From the NCBI GenBank assembly GCA_029718625.1, contig CM056376.1, positions 106,842,363 to 106,906,362 on the forward strand: a stretch of 64,000 bases of DNA, written 5' to 3'. The number at the start of each line of letters is the position of its first letter. Position 1 is the stretch's first letter. The position numbers were made by a program, and so were the translations under genes. This DNA comes from Synaphobranchus kaupii. Lineage: Eukaryota; Chordata; Actinopteri; Anguilliformes; Synaphobranchidae. The notes below the pieces were generated by a model, which did not search any database, had not been told where the DNA came from, and saw only the letters and a list, made by a program, of their open reading frames with translations. Positions 1-12,700 of this stretch are shown in pieces.

Positions 1-307
1 CACTTTACAGGAGCAAACTAAGGCAAAGCTGTGTGGTAGTGGGTAAAACTGGTTATGTGCCTTCAGTGTAATTTGACATTTCAGTATGTTATGGCTCCAA
101 AGATTAAATGTTTGAACAATCAGTCCTTATGTTTTACTCCAAAACGCTGTATGGTGCAAACATTTCTTTGTGGATTGTTACCTGAAAGGAGATCTGCAAT
201 GGTGCACACTTAGTTTTTAGACTGTCTGTAAAATACATTACTTACATGACCAAGCTGTTCAGTAATACATTAATTGGAGATTAATGCCCTTTCTTTTGGT
301 AAACTAG

Positions 308-586
308 GTTCAGGGAGTTTGTGTCTTTGCCCCTGGACCAGAGGAGGTTCTGCCAAGAATGTCAGCTTCTGCTTCACCCCAAAGAGTGGAGTGAGCACGC
401 CACACACAGGGCGCTCAGTGATGACATCACGGTGGCCCGTCTGAGAAGGCCGAGCTTGCTGCTCTGCCCCCTGGAGAACAAGAAGAGCAATGCGCAGTAT
501 CTGTTCGCTGACCGCAGCTGCCACTTCCTGCTGGACCTGCTGGCCAGTCTGGGGTTCAACAAGGTGCTCTGTGTTGGAACTCCCCG
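308..586 (+). CDS. zcchc4: zcchc4 exon: C2H2 finger and start of methyltransferase core
   Basis: Acceptor aaactag, donor ccccg|gtgggt. The exon begins with the last base of a split codon and ends after CG of a split Arg. It encodes [11 protein letters not shown], then Cys and His pairs of a C2H2 finger, [14 protein letters not shown] and [15 protein letters not shown] second AG five bases downstream (ggttcag) could also serve as acceptor, but the longer form aligns better with the family (RYLKF-like). Confidence 0.9.
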
Positions 587-755
587 GTGGGTGCTTTTAT
601 TAAGGCAATATTCCATCTCACAATTGTTACATTTTATTTATACATTTTGTTGCAAAAGTATTTGAGCCAGACAATGTACAGTACAATGATAAATTGGCAC
701 ATAGCATGCATTAATACAACCAGCGAAATCTGACTACAATACTTGACCCCCCCCC

Positions 756-786
<31 letters not shown>

Positions 787-3700
787 AAAAAAGCCCTCTG
801 CATTCCTGTCAGTATGGTAGTCTACATGAGTAGCCATCCTTTCTTTGTGATCAGTGGACTGATCTGATTCATCATAAACTCATATTAGTATGAAAAGGTT
901 GGTTTATATACAATATTATCTCCCATATTCAACATTCCTCCTTGTCTGTTAAGGCCGGTGGATAAAACTGTTTGACCTCAGGAAGTACTCTGTGCATTTG
1001 ACCTCCAGACTCCATGAGCTGATAAAGATCCGGAACCAGGAAACAGGAAGGGAAGTTCTGACGAGCCTCCTACTGGACATTGATTTCAGGTGTGTTTTAC
1101 GCATACACAAAAACACACAACAAAGCTCTCAGCTGGGCAGCATTGAGGATTAGCAAAATTCTGCAAACTGTATTCAACGTTGTACTGCAGAGGATTGTTA
1201 CTATGGCTGCTCATAGGACGAACGTGCATGATGTAACATGATTAAATGCAACATGCTCTGTTCTGGTTACACCCTTGGCACACCCAGCAAGGGAAGCAAG
1301 CATATTTCAAAGACGGCTGCGTAACACTGCTAACCCTCCAGATTAAATATGACATTCAAGATGGAAACTCATAAACGCTTAACAGTTTTCTTTGTGAACG
1401 CACTCCTGTTTTTATATCTCAGTCCATAGTTTGCCTTTGTTGATATTGTCATTACAGTGGCAGCATAATGGTATTAACCATAACAATTACAGTTACCTTG
1501 TTACTTGAAGCGTGTATAACATTTGCTTTGCATCTGGATATGGAATATAGAACTGCTTTCAGGACAGTTTAAAGACCCTGTCTCTTTGCACTGAGGTAAA
1601 TACGATAGCTTATGGCAATCCATTTTAATTTAACAGTTATTATACGTGCCGTTGCTTTACCAGACACAGGACGTGACCGAAAGCGTTCTAGCTGCTGGAT
1701 GATTTTAAAGGCGTAAGTCACAGATCTCCATGCGACTGGGCCCTAGCTGCCCGCTGTCGGGCTTAAAGAAGCGGAAGGCAGGGAAGACGGGCTCGGTGAA
1801 CTGGTGGTGCATCCTGTCGAACACGGACGTGAGGGCGGCACAGAACTCCTGCAGCAGCTTCATGGTGCGGCCGTCGTAGAAGGCCAGACGGCCCCTCTGG
1901 TAGTCCAGCAGGACCCCCACCTTGCGCGGCGGCCTGTGGCCCCTGACCTGGCAGGCCACGTGGTGGTCGTTGTGCCAGGCGGAGAGGTGGCCCTCGCGCA
2001 GCTCCACGCACCACGAGTGGCGGTTCCGGCCCAGCTTGGCGCCCTTATCCGCGCCTTTCCGCTCGATGCACCCGTAGGTGGCGCCGACCGCCCAGGCCGA
2101 GCAGCACCCCACGTCCACCTCCCAGTAGTGCTTTCCCGCCGCCATGCCGGCCGAGCCCAGGGCGCAGCACACCCTGTCGAACTGCAGGGGGAGCTCCGGC
2201 GCAGCCTGGGGCTCGCTGGTGAAGCATATGGCCCTCCTGTCCAGACCGACCGCGATGTGCCTGTTAGAGGTCTGTCTGTCTATGTGCACTGCCGTGGAGT
2301 CTGAAAGGCAAAAGCACGGGTAAGAGCCATTCATTGCATTGTGCTGTGCATTGTGCATTGTGTGCAGTGATGACGTAATTTAGCATCATTGTGATGCCGG
2401 TAAATGCAGGTGTGGAAGGATTGTCTGTAGACTTCACCCGGATGGTTAAAGGAATACTGAGAGGGTTACCCAGCAGGAAGCTCTTCCTCTGCAGCTGAGC
2501 TTGGAGGTCTTTTGAAATGTTGCGCAGCGCTTTCAGCAGCCTCTGAAACCTGCCCTCGTTCATCTTACTCCCCTCCTGCGCCGCATCCTCCTTCTTCTGA
2601 CAGCTGGAATAGAATCGTCCTCCTCAGGTTTATCTAAACGCATCAGCTTTTCCCCTTAATATCATACGCATGAGATCTAACCACGGGCAACCCTTCCGCT
2701 CCGTTTATCCAAAATGAGAGACATAAGCATTCAAAGCACTACAGGCTGTATGCATGGCCGTGTTTCTGCGACTGCTGATATTTCACTTTGGAGAGGATGA
2801 AAATAAAAAGTGATTCATACCTTAGATGCCCGGTGTACTCCTGCAATACGAAGAGGAAAGATGAAGTCAGTATATCATTTTTTTTTCCACTTTTTCTTCC
2901 AACTGCATTCAGTTTCATAGTGCTATAATGCTGCTGTGCCTTCATGAACTGACCCTGGATCAGCAGACATAAACATTCGGGGCTGTGCCAAGCCTTCCCC
3001 ACTGACCTGAGTTCCCTCCTTCCCGGCCTGCTCCAAGGCCTTCTTTGCGCATGCGATGTTCTTCTGGACCTGCTTCAGGTGCAGGGTCCAGTCTCTCAGT
3101 ACCCGGCTGAGGCGGCCGCTGGCTTCCCTACGGTCCTGTTCCACCCAGTCCATGCCTGCCTGCTCCTCCTTCAGCAGGGCCTGCCGCATGGTCTCGAACC
3201 TCTCGCCGATCTGCTGCTTCATGGCCTCCGCGCTCCTCTTGGAGCCGGGAAATGAAGAGCAGCGAATAGGAGACTCTCATTAGAGCCCTAGCCCTAACAG
3301 CATTCAGCAAAAGCTGGAGCAGTAGTAGCCTAGCATATTAATACTCTTCGAAGAAGAACTCTTTTGCTTAGCCTGACATTTTTCTTGCAGTGGGTTTATT
3401 TTTATTTTTATAAAAGGCTGGAACTGTAGATATCACTGGTGTTTTTTTAAAGGGGCTAACTGACTTCTCAAAGACTACAACTTCAGCTGTTGTTTCGCTA
3501 TCCTTGCATTTCTTATAACTGTAATTCAGGAACCTGGGGTGTGGTACTTCAATAGAAAGCATGTATCAGTACTTGTAGCACTGGCATATCATGCTCAACA
3601 TATTGCAGAAAGTTGCAGATGAGACTAAATATAGCAGTGTCCTCCTTCCGGTGACTGCAGTGCCCCCCTGACTTCACACAGATTGTCTGCTCTGCCGCCT

Positions 3701-6700
3701 ATGACCACTAGAGGCCACCATTCCTCTCACCGATAAGTCATCACTCCTTTTCTTCAGAGACTGTAAATGGGCCTCCGTTCTGGATCTTTCCACCTGCAAA
3801 TCTTCCAAGTGCCTGGACAGCGCTTCCTGCAGATGCGTCAAATGGGCCATACGTTTGATTCACAAAAACAGAAGCCTGTTTATAGCAGAGTGCTTAATTC
3901 ATAAAAAAACAGAAGTATATTCAGAGCAATTCGATTTGTGCAGAAAACAGGAACTAATTCAAGGTCAATATTTGTACATTTGCATTTCATTAGCCAAACG
4001 GGAGGTTTGAATATGTGCAAAGGTTTGTAGATGGTAGAGAGCATCAGTGACTTTTGAAATCATGTATTATAGGGTTACTTCTTTGGATTGTTTACATATA
4101 TAGGTGTGAAATGTACAGATTTTGTTTATATATGTTCAAAGGACATTTCGTCATGATTGTCTTTGAAATAATTACTGCGAGCATAGTATGCATCATTTCA
4201 CCGTGCTTTACCCTGGACAGTGCTGCTGGCTGGTTGGTTTTTCGGGCCAGCCTAGGGGAGCGTGGGTAAGGCAGGGTGGCTTCATCTGTCGTCGGGTCCT
4301 GTGGAGGCAAGTTGAGGGGGCTGGGCTGCCGTCCTCTGATGTGGACGGCAGGGGGCGCTGTGCCAACACACGAGACTGCAGCCAACCTCTGGGCTGCAGG
4401 GATGTCTTTCTCCTCCTCCGCCATCGATAACTATTTCTAAAGAGACATGGACACACAGTCCCTCAATACAACATTGGCTATTGATTCTAAGGCATCCATT
4501 TATTAACGGCCCACAGGCTGTGAACAACTGTGCTCTTTCATTATTACCAGCAGTACTGGGTTGGAACAGAAATCCGCATTTCACTCACGCCTGTGCAGGA
4601 AAAAGACTATAAAGCACCTTGTAAAAAAATTTCCAAGCTGAATCTACATTTATGGATTGTAAAACTCCACAGCTATTCAAAGCGGGGAAAGCAACTGTAA
4701 GCCTGTGTAAAAGAAGCCTTTGAAGAGGGCTTTCGTTTCATTCTTCCCGTGTCAGACATGCTCTGCCAGTGAGTATGTTGTGAAAGGAACAAGTTCCACT
4801 GGTTTAGTGGCTGCAGATATGAAGCATACAAGGCAGTGCTGTGCTGTGCTCTGCCGTTTTATAACAACACGCTTCTCTATCATAGTCAGTTCTCAGCCAC
4901 AATCTAATTTTCCGGATCATTCCGCCTCACGTGCTGCACTGAGAATTCCGGAGGATTTAAGAGCAGAACTGCTGCCAGTCCCGAGTCCGATTTCTGTCCA
5001 GGAGAAGTGTTCTGCAAAGACTACAAGTCCCCACGCTTAATGTTAAACCCTACGCAAGTGCTGCTCTCGACCCAAACGGTTTTTCTCTCATCGGGTGGAT
5101 ATAATGTTACAGACAGTAGGCTGTACTTACCGTGCTGAAGGCTATGTGCGTCTGTGCCTCGCTGCTCTCTACAGGAATGTGGCGCAGAATAGGTGGGGTT
5201 TGGGTTTGTTGGGTGACAGAAGCATGTTACAGCCTGTCCTCCCCCCGGGTAAATCACTCCTCAGATACTCTCAGCATGTTAAACCATGTCTTTCTATCAA
5301 AACGGTCAATCATTTCGTTCTACGTGCAGAGGGGAATATTTGCTCCTCCCAGCCTGGTTAATATGAAACGTTTCCACAGTGTTTAATGGTGTGAGATACA
5401 CTGTGGGGAGGTGTGTGAGAGAGATGTAGGTAATGGGGCGGCACAGGGCTGCGAAATGGGCCCGACCCCAGTGGGAAAACGCAACGTGGCGCTGAAACTT
5501 ATCTAACATTAAGTATGGAGAGAGAGGAGGAATTGTGACTCTTAAGTAACCTGATCTTTTGTGTACTTGTCCTCAGGTATGCTCAGTTTTACAGTGAAGA
5601 GGAATTTTGCCACTATAACATGTTCAACCACCACTTTTTTAACCGAGAGGTAAGGATATAGATCTTTTGGTTTTTCAGATATGCTAATTTGATTTTGATC
5701 GTATGAAAAAGTATTTTCGGTATTAACGTATGATGATGTTTTTTCACGCCCCAGAGAGCAGAAGCGGTTTTTAACGCCTTCCTGCACGAGGAAGGCCACG
5801 AGAAGGTCGTCTTGGTGACGGACCCGCCTTTCGGAGGTCTGGTGAAGCCTCTAGCGCACAGTTTCTCCCAAGTCTCAGACACATGGAAGACCCTCCAAAG
5901 TCCAGGTGTGTGTTGTTGGATTCCCCTCTCACCAAGGCCCAGAGGGTCCATTACCGGAGCAGTACCATACCTGGGTGGAACAAACCCAGTGTATGGCCGG
6001 CAGTGTAGTTTAATGGTTAGGAACTGTGTTTGATTCCCAAGGTAGACCACTGCCATTGTTTCCTTGAGCAAGGCACTTAACCTGAATTGCTTCAGTATAT
6101 ATCCAGCTGTATACGTGGATGTGGCATTATGTAAAAAAAAAATTTAAAATTAAAAAAGAACTATCCGCTGTGTAAGTCGCACTGGATAAGAGCGTCTGCT
6201 AAAAGCCTGTAATGTAATGTGTAATGTAAACCATGGCTATGACTGTCCATACAAAAGTGCCTCTCTATGGCAGTGCCACCCACCTTGGTGGAGCAGTATT
6301 TGCATTACTGTTAGGGAACCAAATTCACAAGCTGCTGGATGCAGGTTTTTGAAACCCAGCCCTGAAGCCTGTGTAATTACCTTGAGCAAGGAGCTTGACC
6401 TGAATCGCTAAATATCCACCCGTGGTTGTCACGGGCAACGTTGTTAGTCTCCCTGGATAAGGGCTTTTTTTTGACGGTATCTGTGTTCTGATTGGTGCAG
6501 GGAGCGGCAGTCAGGAGATGCCCATGGTCTGGATTTTCCCCTACTTCTTTGAGTCCCGCATCTTGGAGTGCTTCCCCTCCTTCTCCATGCTGGATTATCA
6601 GGTATCCCACACAACCCCTGTGTTGAGGGTCTGGAGTGAGTGTTGAGTTGGTGACTTTTTAACACTCTGCAGCGCTACAGGAGAGCTGAGAGGAGGCGTG

Positions 6701-9700
6701 TCTCTCCCGGATGAGAAGTGGCAGCCTGGTGCATTGTGGGGAGGAGATAAAGTAGAGTTTAACCAGAGGAACAGTGGTCAAACTGGTGGGAAGAGACCAT
6801 ATAGTCGTGACTCGTGGACATTTTTGCCTTTCTCCTGTGTGGACTCCCGGTCATTAATGACATAGCAAAGGCTCAAACCTGTGACTGTAGGGCCCTGTCT
6901 GATTACAGCTAAGCTACTCTGAGGCATATCACGTTTTTAGCCACGTCTAAGGTTTGGCCAGGTCACTCCCCAGTAAAGGTCAGACTCTGTCGCTGGACGC
7001 TGACCTTAAGTGTTTTTGATAGGCTAAAAGGCCAGACGGCACACGCTGGTGCTTCTTTACGGAGTACCTCCCTCACACCGCGCTTGCTGTGCCCCTTCAG
7101 GTGGACTATGATAATCACCCTCTCTACAAACACGGGAAGACGGGCCGGAAGCAGTCCCCCGTCCGGCTCTTCACCAACCTCTGTCCCCTGAACATCGTTC
7201 TGCCTGGGGACGAGGGGTACAGGTGAGCCCCCGTTCCCACCACTGTCCGAGCCTATCTAATCATTCTGAATTGAGTATGAAGAAGTGTACTCATGTCTCT
7301 CCCTGTCAAACAAAACATAAAGGAGTAAATAGCCTACTGAATCCATTCTGAAGTCAGGATTGCACATCAAAGACCAGGTCAAAGACCGGGCAAATCCTGT
7401 ATCAGTGAAGTAATTCACTTTATTTCAGTCGGAATGATAACCCAGTGAATCCTGATACCCTTGAGCATTTAATTTTAGTGAGCATATCGGGACAGTCTGA
7501 TGGCATGCTGACTACAGTCTCCTGTTCAGTATTCCACATCATTTTGTCAACAGGCATCACAGAAACAATAAGCTGCGTTCAACCCGTTGAATTCACTGAA
7601 ATAGCCCATTGTAGTCTCTCTCTGTTCAACTGAATTAAATTACTGAGTCCTGGGAGACATTCTGAATGGGTACCTTGAATGGGTAATTATAAGAAATCAG
7701 TCATTGAAAATTTTCCTTCAGTGTTGACATTGCGGTGGTGGAAGCTGTTGAAAAGTGAATGTGAGATTTCTGTGAAAGTGCTTTGTCATTTGTCTTAGTG
7801 TCCTGCCTCCTGTCTCTGTGACTCTTGTTGTGGCCCTTCACAGGTTATGCTCTATCTGTGAGAGATACGTGTCCTCAGGAAACCGCCACTGCCCCATCTG
7901 CAATGCCTGCACGTCCAAGGTAAAGCGCGGCTGTCTGCTTGTTCACAACCATTTTTACATTTCATCACCTGTTTTACTCAACAAAAAAACAAGACTGTTT
8001 CTAGAGGAAAAAGTCTTAAATACATACAAAGTATAAAATACAATCCAAACAGACACTCCCAGAAAACAATTCAGATCCGATCTCTCACATTGGCCTTTGA
8101 CCAATTGTCTATTGTTGTAGATTTGTCCTTGTGTACCATCTCTTTAATCATAGTATGTATTTATACCAAAATGTTTAATTTTATTGTATTTTTCTATTGA
8201 GTTCTTGTGTTCCATTTTATTGTGTTTTCTCTGTTGTGTTCGTATGTGAACTGCTTCAAGCTCACTGCTGGATGAGCACTAAATTGTGGTTATTACAGTC
8301 ATCAGTTCAAAGAAGGTTCTTCTTAGAGGCACAGATCTTCGCACCATCTGGATTTACTGGAGTGCAACCGGACCATTAGAGTTAAACGTCAATATAACAT
8401 GAAGATTAGGGGCTCTCCACTGCACCTGCCCTAAACTGCTGCCCTTGAAAGCAGCGTGGTGTTCCTCCCACCCTGTGGAGCAGTCATGTGGGTAGACACT
8501 CGTCAGCTCTGTAATCATAGTGATTTGCTCTAGGTTCGCGTCATTTTCGAAGGCTGAAATGAGTAGGTCCGCCCACAGCAACGTTAAGCGCTAGCTACCA
8601 GCACTGCTTTCGCCTCCATGCTCAGGAGCAGCGGCTTACAGTGTCTCTCTCTATCTCTCTATCTTTCTATCTGCTTGGTTTCAGGATGGTCGGGCGTGGC
8701 GACACTGCACGCAGTGTAATAAGTGTGTAAAACCCTGTGAGTGTGCCGATACCTGCCGCTCCGCAAAATGCACATCCAGCGTATGTCACACCAGAAACAC
8801 ACTTTCATCTGATTGGTCGCCAGCATGACAGAGATTTTAATTGCAATGTTAGTGGTTGCTGCCGGCTTGAATGCACTCTGCCGCCCGGCGAGTTAATAAA
8901 TGCATGCCGTTGTATCACTAGCACCTGTACATTTTACTTAAGTCTACAGCACACACCACAACTTGGCTGTTATTTATGTTTTGCCTGTTTTTATTGGTTC
9001 AGGAGTCATCTTGTTTGACTAATTTCCTATGATACTTTGGTCCCGGTGTTGCGCTGGGTTGACGGCTGCCCTTTTCATGCCCTGATTGTTTCTCCCCTTT
9101 CTCTGCCCCCCAGCCTGGCTGCACTGTCCTGTGTGTGACCACTGTGCCCTCCCAGACCACCCCTGTGGGAGGGGCCCGACTGGCTGCTTCACCTGCAGCA
9201 GCCTGAGGCACAAGCGCAGGGCGTGTCCTCACAGCAACAAACGCAGGGAGAACAGGTATGCTCTCATACATGTGAACACACACCCAAACGCAGGGAGAAC
9301 AGGTATGCTCTCATACATGTGAACACACACCCAAACGCAGGGAGAACAGGTATGCTCTCATACATGTGAACACACACCCAAACGCAGGGAGAACAGGTAT
9401 GTTCTCATACATGTGAGCACACACCCAAACGCAGGGAGAACAGGTATGCTCTCATACATGTGAGCACACACCCAAACGCAGGGAGAACAGGTATGCTCTC
9501 ATACATGTGAGCACACACCCAAACGCAGGGAGAACAGGTATGCTCTCATACATGTGAACACACACCCAAACGCAGGGAGAACAGGTATGCTCTCATACAT
9601 GTGAACACACACCCAAACGCAGGGAGAACAGGTATGTTCTCATACATGTGAACACACACCCAAACGCAGGGAGAACAGGTATGTTCTCATACATGTGAGC

Positions 9701-12700
9701 ACACACCCAAACGCAGGGAGAACAGGTATGTTCTCATACATGTGAGCACACACCCAAACGCAGGGAGAACAGGTATGCTCTCATACATGTGAGCACACAC
9801 CCAAACGCAGGGAGAACAGGTATGTTCTCATACATGTGAACACACACCCAAACGCAGGGAGAACAGGTATGCTCTCATACATGCGAGCACACACCCAAAC
9901 GCAGGGAGAACGGGTATGTTCTCATACATGTGAGCACACACCCAAACGCAGGGAGAACAGGTATGCTCTCATACATGTGAACACACACCCAAACGCAGGG
10001 AGAACAGGTATGCTCTCATACATGTGAGCACACACCCAAATGCAGGGAGAACAGGTATGTTCTCATACATGTGAACACACACCCAAACGCAGGGAGAACA
10101 GGTATGTTCTCATACATGTGAGCACACACCCAAACGCAGGGAGAACAGGTATGTTCTCATACATGTGAACACACACCCAAACGCAGGGAGAACAGGTATG
10201 CTCTCATACATGTGAACACACACGCTCTCTCCCTCCTTCCCTCCCTCTCTCTTTCTCTCTCTGTACCAATGCTCCTCTTTGGATTGCTTGCCAGTGCCTC
10301 TGTGTGGAGCATAGTTGTTGGGGAAGTTGGCTTGTAACTCAAAGGTTGTGGGTTCAATTCCCAGCTGGGTGCTGCCGTTGCACCTTTGAGCAGGATACTG
10401 GAGTTGAAAGACTCTCTATGAAAGACCCCAATGGGAGTTTTGTGGCAACCAGTAAGACACTGCTACTGCAAAGCTGTTACCCCCAGCGATGTCATGTTTG
10501 ATGGCTGTAAATGATCCAAAATTGCATTCTGAGCACATTTACACGTGTTTGATCTTAAGAGAAGGCACAATGTCAAGAGTTTTTCCCCTTAATAGCTGGG
10601 TTATAGGGCTGTTTTGAGGACTGCATTTTATAATTTTGGTATAGTTGACTGCTAAACATGCTTTAGCCGCAATGTAAAAAAAGTATAAATAAATAAAAAA
10701 TACTTGCATCGCTGGCCGTTGAACACATTATTTTGGCAGTCAGGGAAGTCATGTCAGTAATGAGGATATAAAGTTGGTAAACTCGACTGTCGTTTTTGTT
10801 TAGAATCGGTCCCAACGATGAGCGAGGTGCCCTACCCACCAATCTGCTGACCTAAAGTGGTTTTTCGATGTGATTTGTAAGTGCACCTGGTGCATCATTA
10901 AAACAGTCAGTGAGCTGATCCTTCCCTTGAAGCCCCACAAAAAAATCTATTTTTAACTCTATTTTATGTTCTTGTTGTATTTGAAGGAAAACGTCAGTGA
11001 AGCTGCGCCTTATTTTTTAAAACAAAAAGCTGAGGTCATATTTATGCGACCAAAATGTTTGTGTACCTCTTGAAAAGTGTGCTCCCAAATATACTCAGCG
11101 AAACCCCAGAAGTAAGTGTATCATACGGGGGTTTTAAGTATACTATAGAGAAAATTTCACCTACTTAACAACTTTCTTGTCCTGTCTACTCAACAAGCCT
11201 ACCTAATAGTATGGAAGGGTGCTGATTCGGACACAGCCTGCGCTGTGTCCGAATCATAGACCATATAAGGTCTGAATCAACGCCCTTCTATGCTATTGTG
11301 CATGCTAGTCCACAGTCCAGTACACTGGATGAGAACATGATTAAGTCTGTCAGTTTAACCTGCATCACATGTAAAATACTGGAGTCTATCATATTTCTTG
11401 AAAATAACATCTTAAGAGATATCCAACATGGTTTTCGCAGGGGAAGGTTTTTGGCACCTTTTGGCATTCTTTGAGGAAGCTACCAAGTGTTTTGAACAAG
11501 GCTTATATTATATACCTAGATTTCCAAAAAACATTTGATAAGGTACCACATGACTCATTATCAAAATGAAGACAGTAGGAAATATAGGAAGCATTTCAGA
11601 ATGGGTTCGGAACTGGCTACAGGGTAGAACATAAAGAGGGGATCTTATCTGAGCATGGTACTGTGGGAAGTAGAGTTGGGGCCTCTGCTCTTCCTTGTTT
11701 ACATAAATGATCTTGACAGGGACATCAAAATGACATTAGTTAAATTTGCTGATGATACAAAACTGGGAGGTTTAGCTAACAGTTTGGAGGCTACTAAATG
11801 AATCCAAGAAGATTTAAACAGAATCCAGAAGTGGGCGGAAACCTGGCAAATGAAATTCAACATAGCTAAATGTAAAATTTAACATGTGGGAAATAAAAAC
11901 ATAAGGCAAGACTACTTTATGGGAGAATCAAAATTGGAATGTGCTCAATTTGAAAAAGGCTAGGAGTAGCAGTTGATCAAAGCCTTTCAGGTTCAAGGCA
12001 TTGTGTTGTAGCAGTAAAAAAGACTAACAGGATGCTGGGATATATAGCCAAAAATATTGAGTATAAATCCAAGGAAGTTTGTGCTGACCTATATTCTTTG
12101 TGGAAGTATGGCTGCGGAGCGAACGTGGCCATTGCAACTTGTTGCTCTTCTTTGTTGTTGTAGTCGACCAGTGCCGGCACTACATTCGTAGGTAACATAA
12201 AGTATCGCTCCGCCGCCGTACTTCCACAGAGATTATAGGTCAGCACAAAGTAAAGGATTCAACGATAGTTTGACTTCAAAAATGATGGTATCAACACTCA
12301 AAATAACCCTGATAGACTGTCGTCGTATTTTATTTGCTTTGGGTGCACTGTGGAGTGTTTAAGTGCGTTTGGTAGTGGATACTACGGTTACCATAGAGTT
12401 GCGCTAGCATTAGCAACGTGTGTATGTCCAAAAGAAGGGACAACATGGAATTAGCTGTGAAAATGGTTTCCATCAATTCCCAGCTGGGTGCTGCCGTTGC
12501 ACCTTTGAGCAGGATACTGGAGTTGCTTCTGTAAAATCTCCAGCTCTCTAAGTGCGTTGTATGTATAAACCGTGTAATCTGCGTAATTCTGGATACGGGT
12601 GTCTGCTAAATGGCGTAATGTGGTGCACTGTGCTGTCGTGCATGAGGACTGGCTCTGTTATCCCGCGTCATGTTTGTCTTTGTCTGTTTGGCCATGCAGA

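Larger units (their letters stand above)
10412..12477 (+). repeat. Duplicated block, copy 1 (inside last zcchc4 intron)
   Basis: Matches 13529-16270 almost base for base, from ctctctatgaaagacccc to ggtttccatcaat. It lacks an internal stretch of about 675 bp present in copy 2 (about 14090-14760); the join reads ctattttatgttcttg. Only about ten other differences were seen by eye, for example gctgaggtc versus gctgatgtc and ctaaatgaatcc versus ctaaattaatcc, so the duplication is young. Confidence 0.93.

Noticed and set aside
1804..2304. 166-codon plus-strand open frame
   Set aside because: It is antisense to the SPRY exon and comes from high GC content; no motif.
3707..3722. ccactagaggcc as a CTCF site
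   Set aside because: It deviates at the conserved GGC positions; too weak to call.
5613..6071. 152-codon minus-strand open frame
   Set aside because: It overlaps two zcchc4 exons and a SINE; no domain and no splice support.
9240..10222. Regular repeat array resembling CRISPR
   Set aside because: The 47-bp units are tandem with no unique spacers, and the context is a vertebrate intron; it is a minisatellite.
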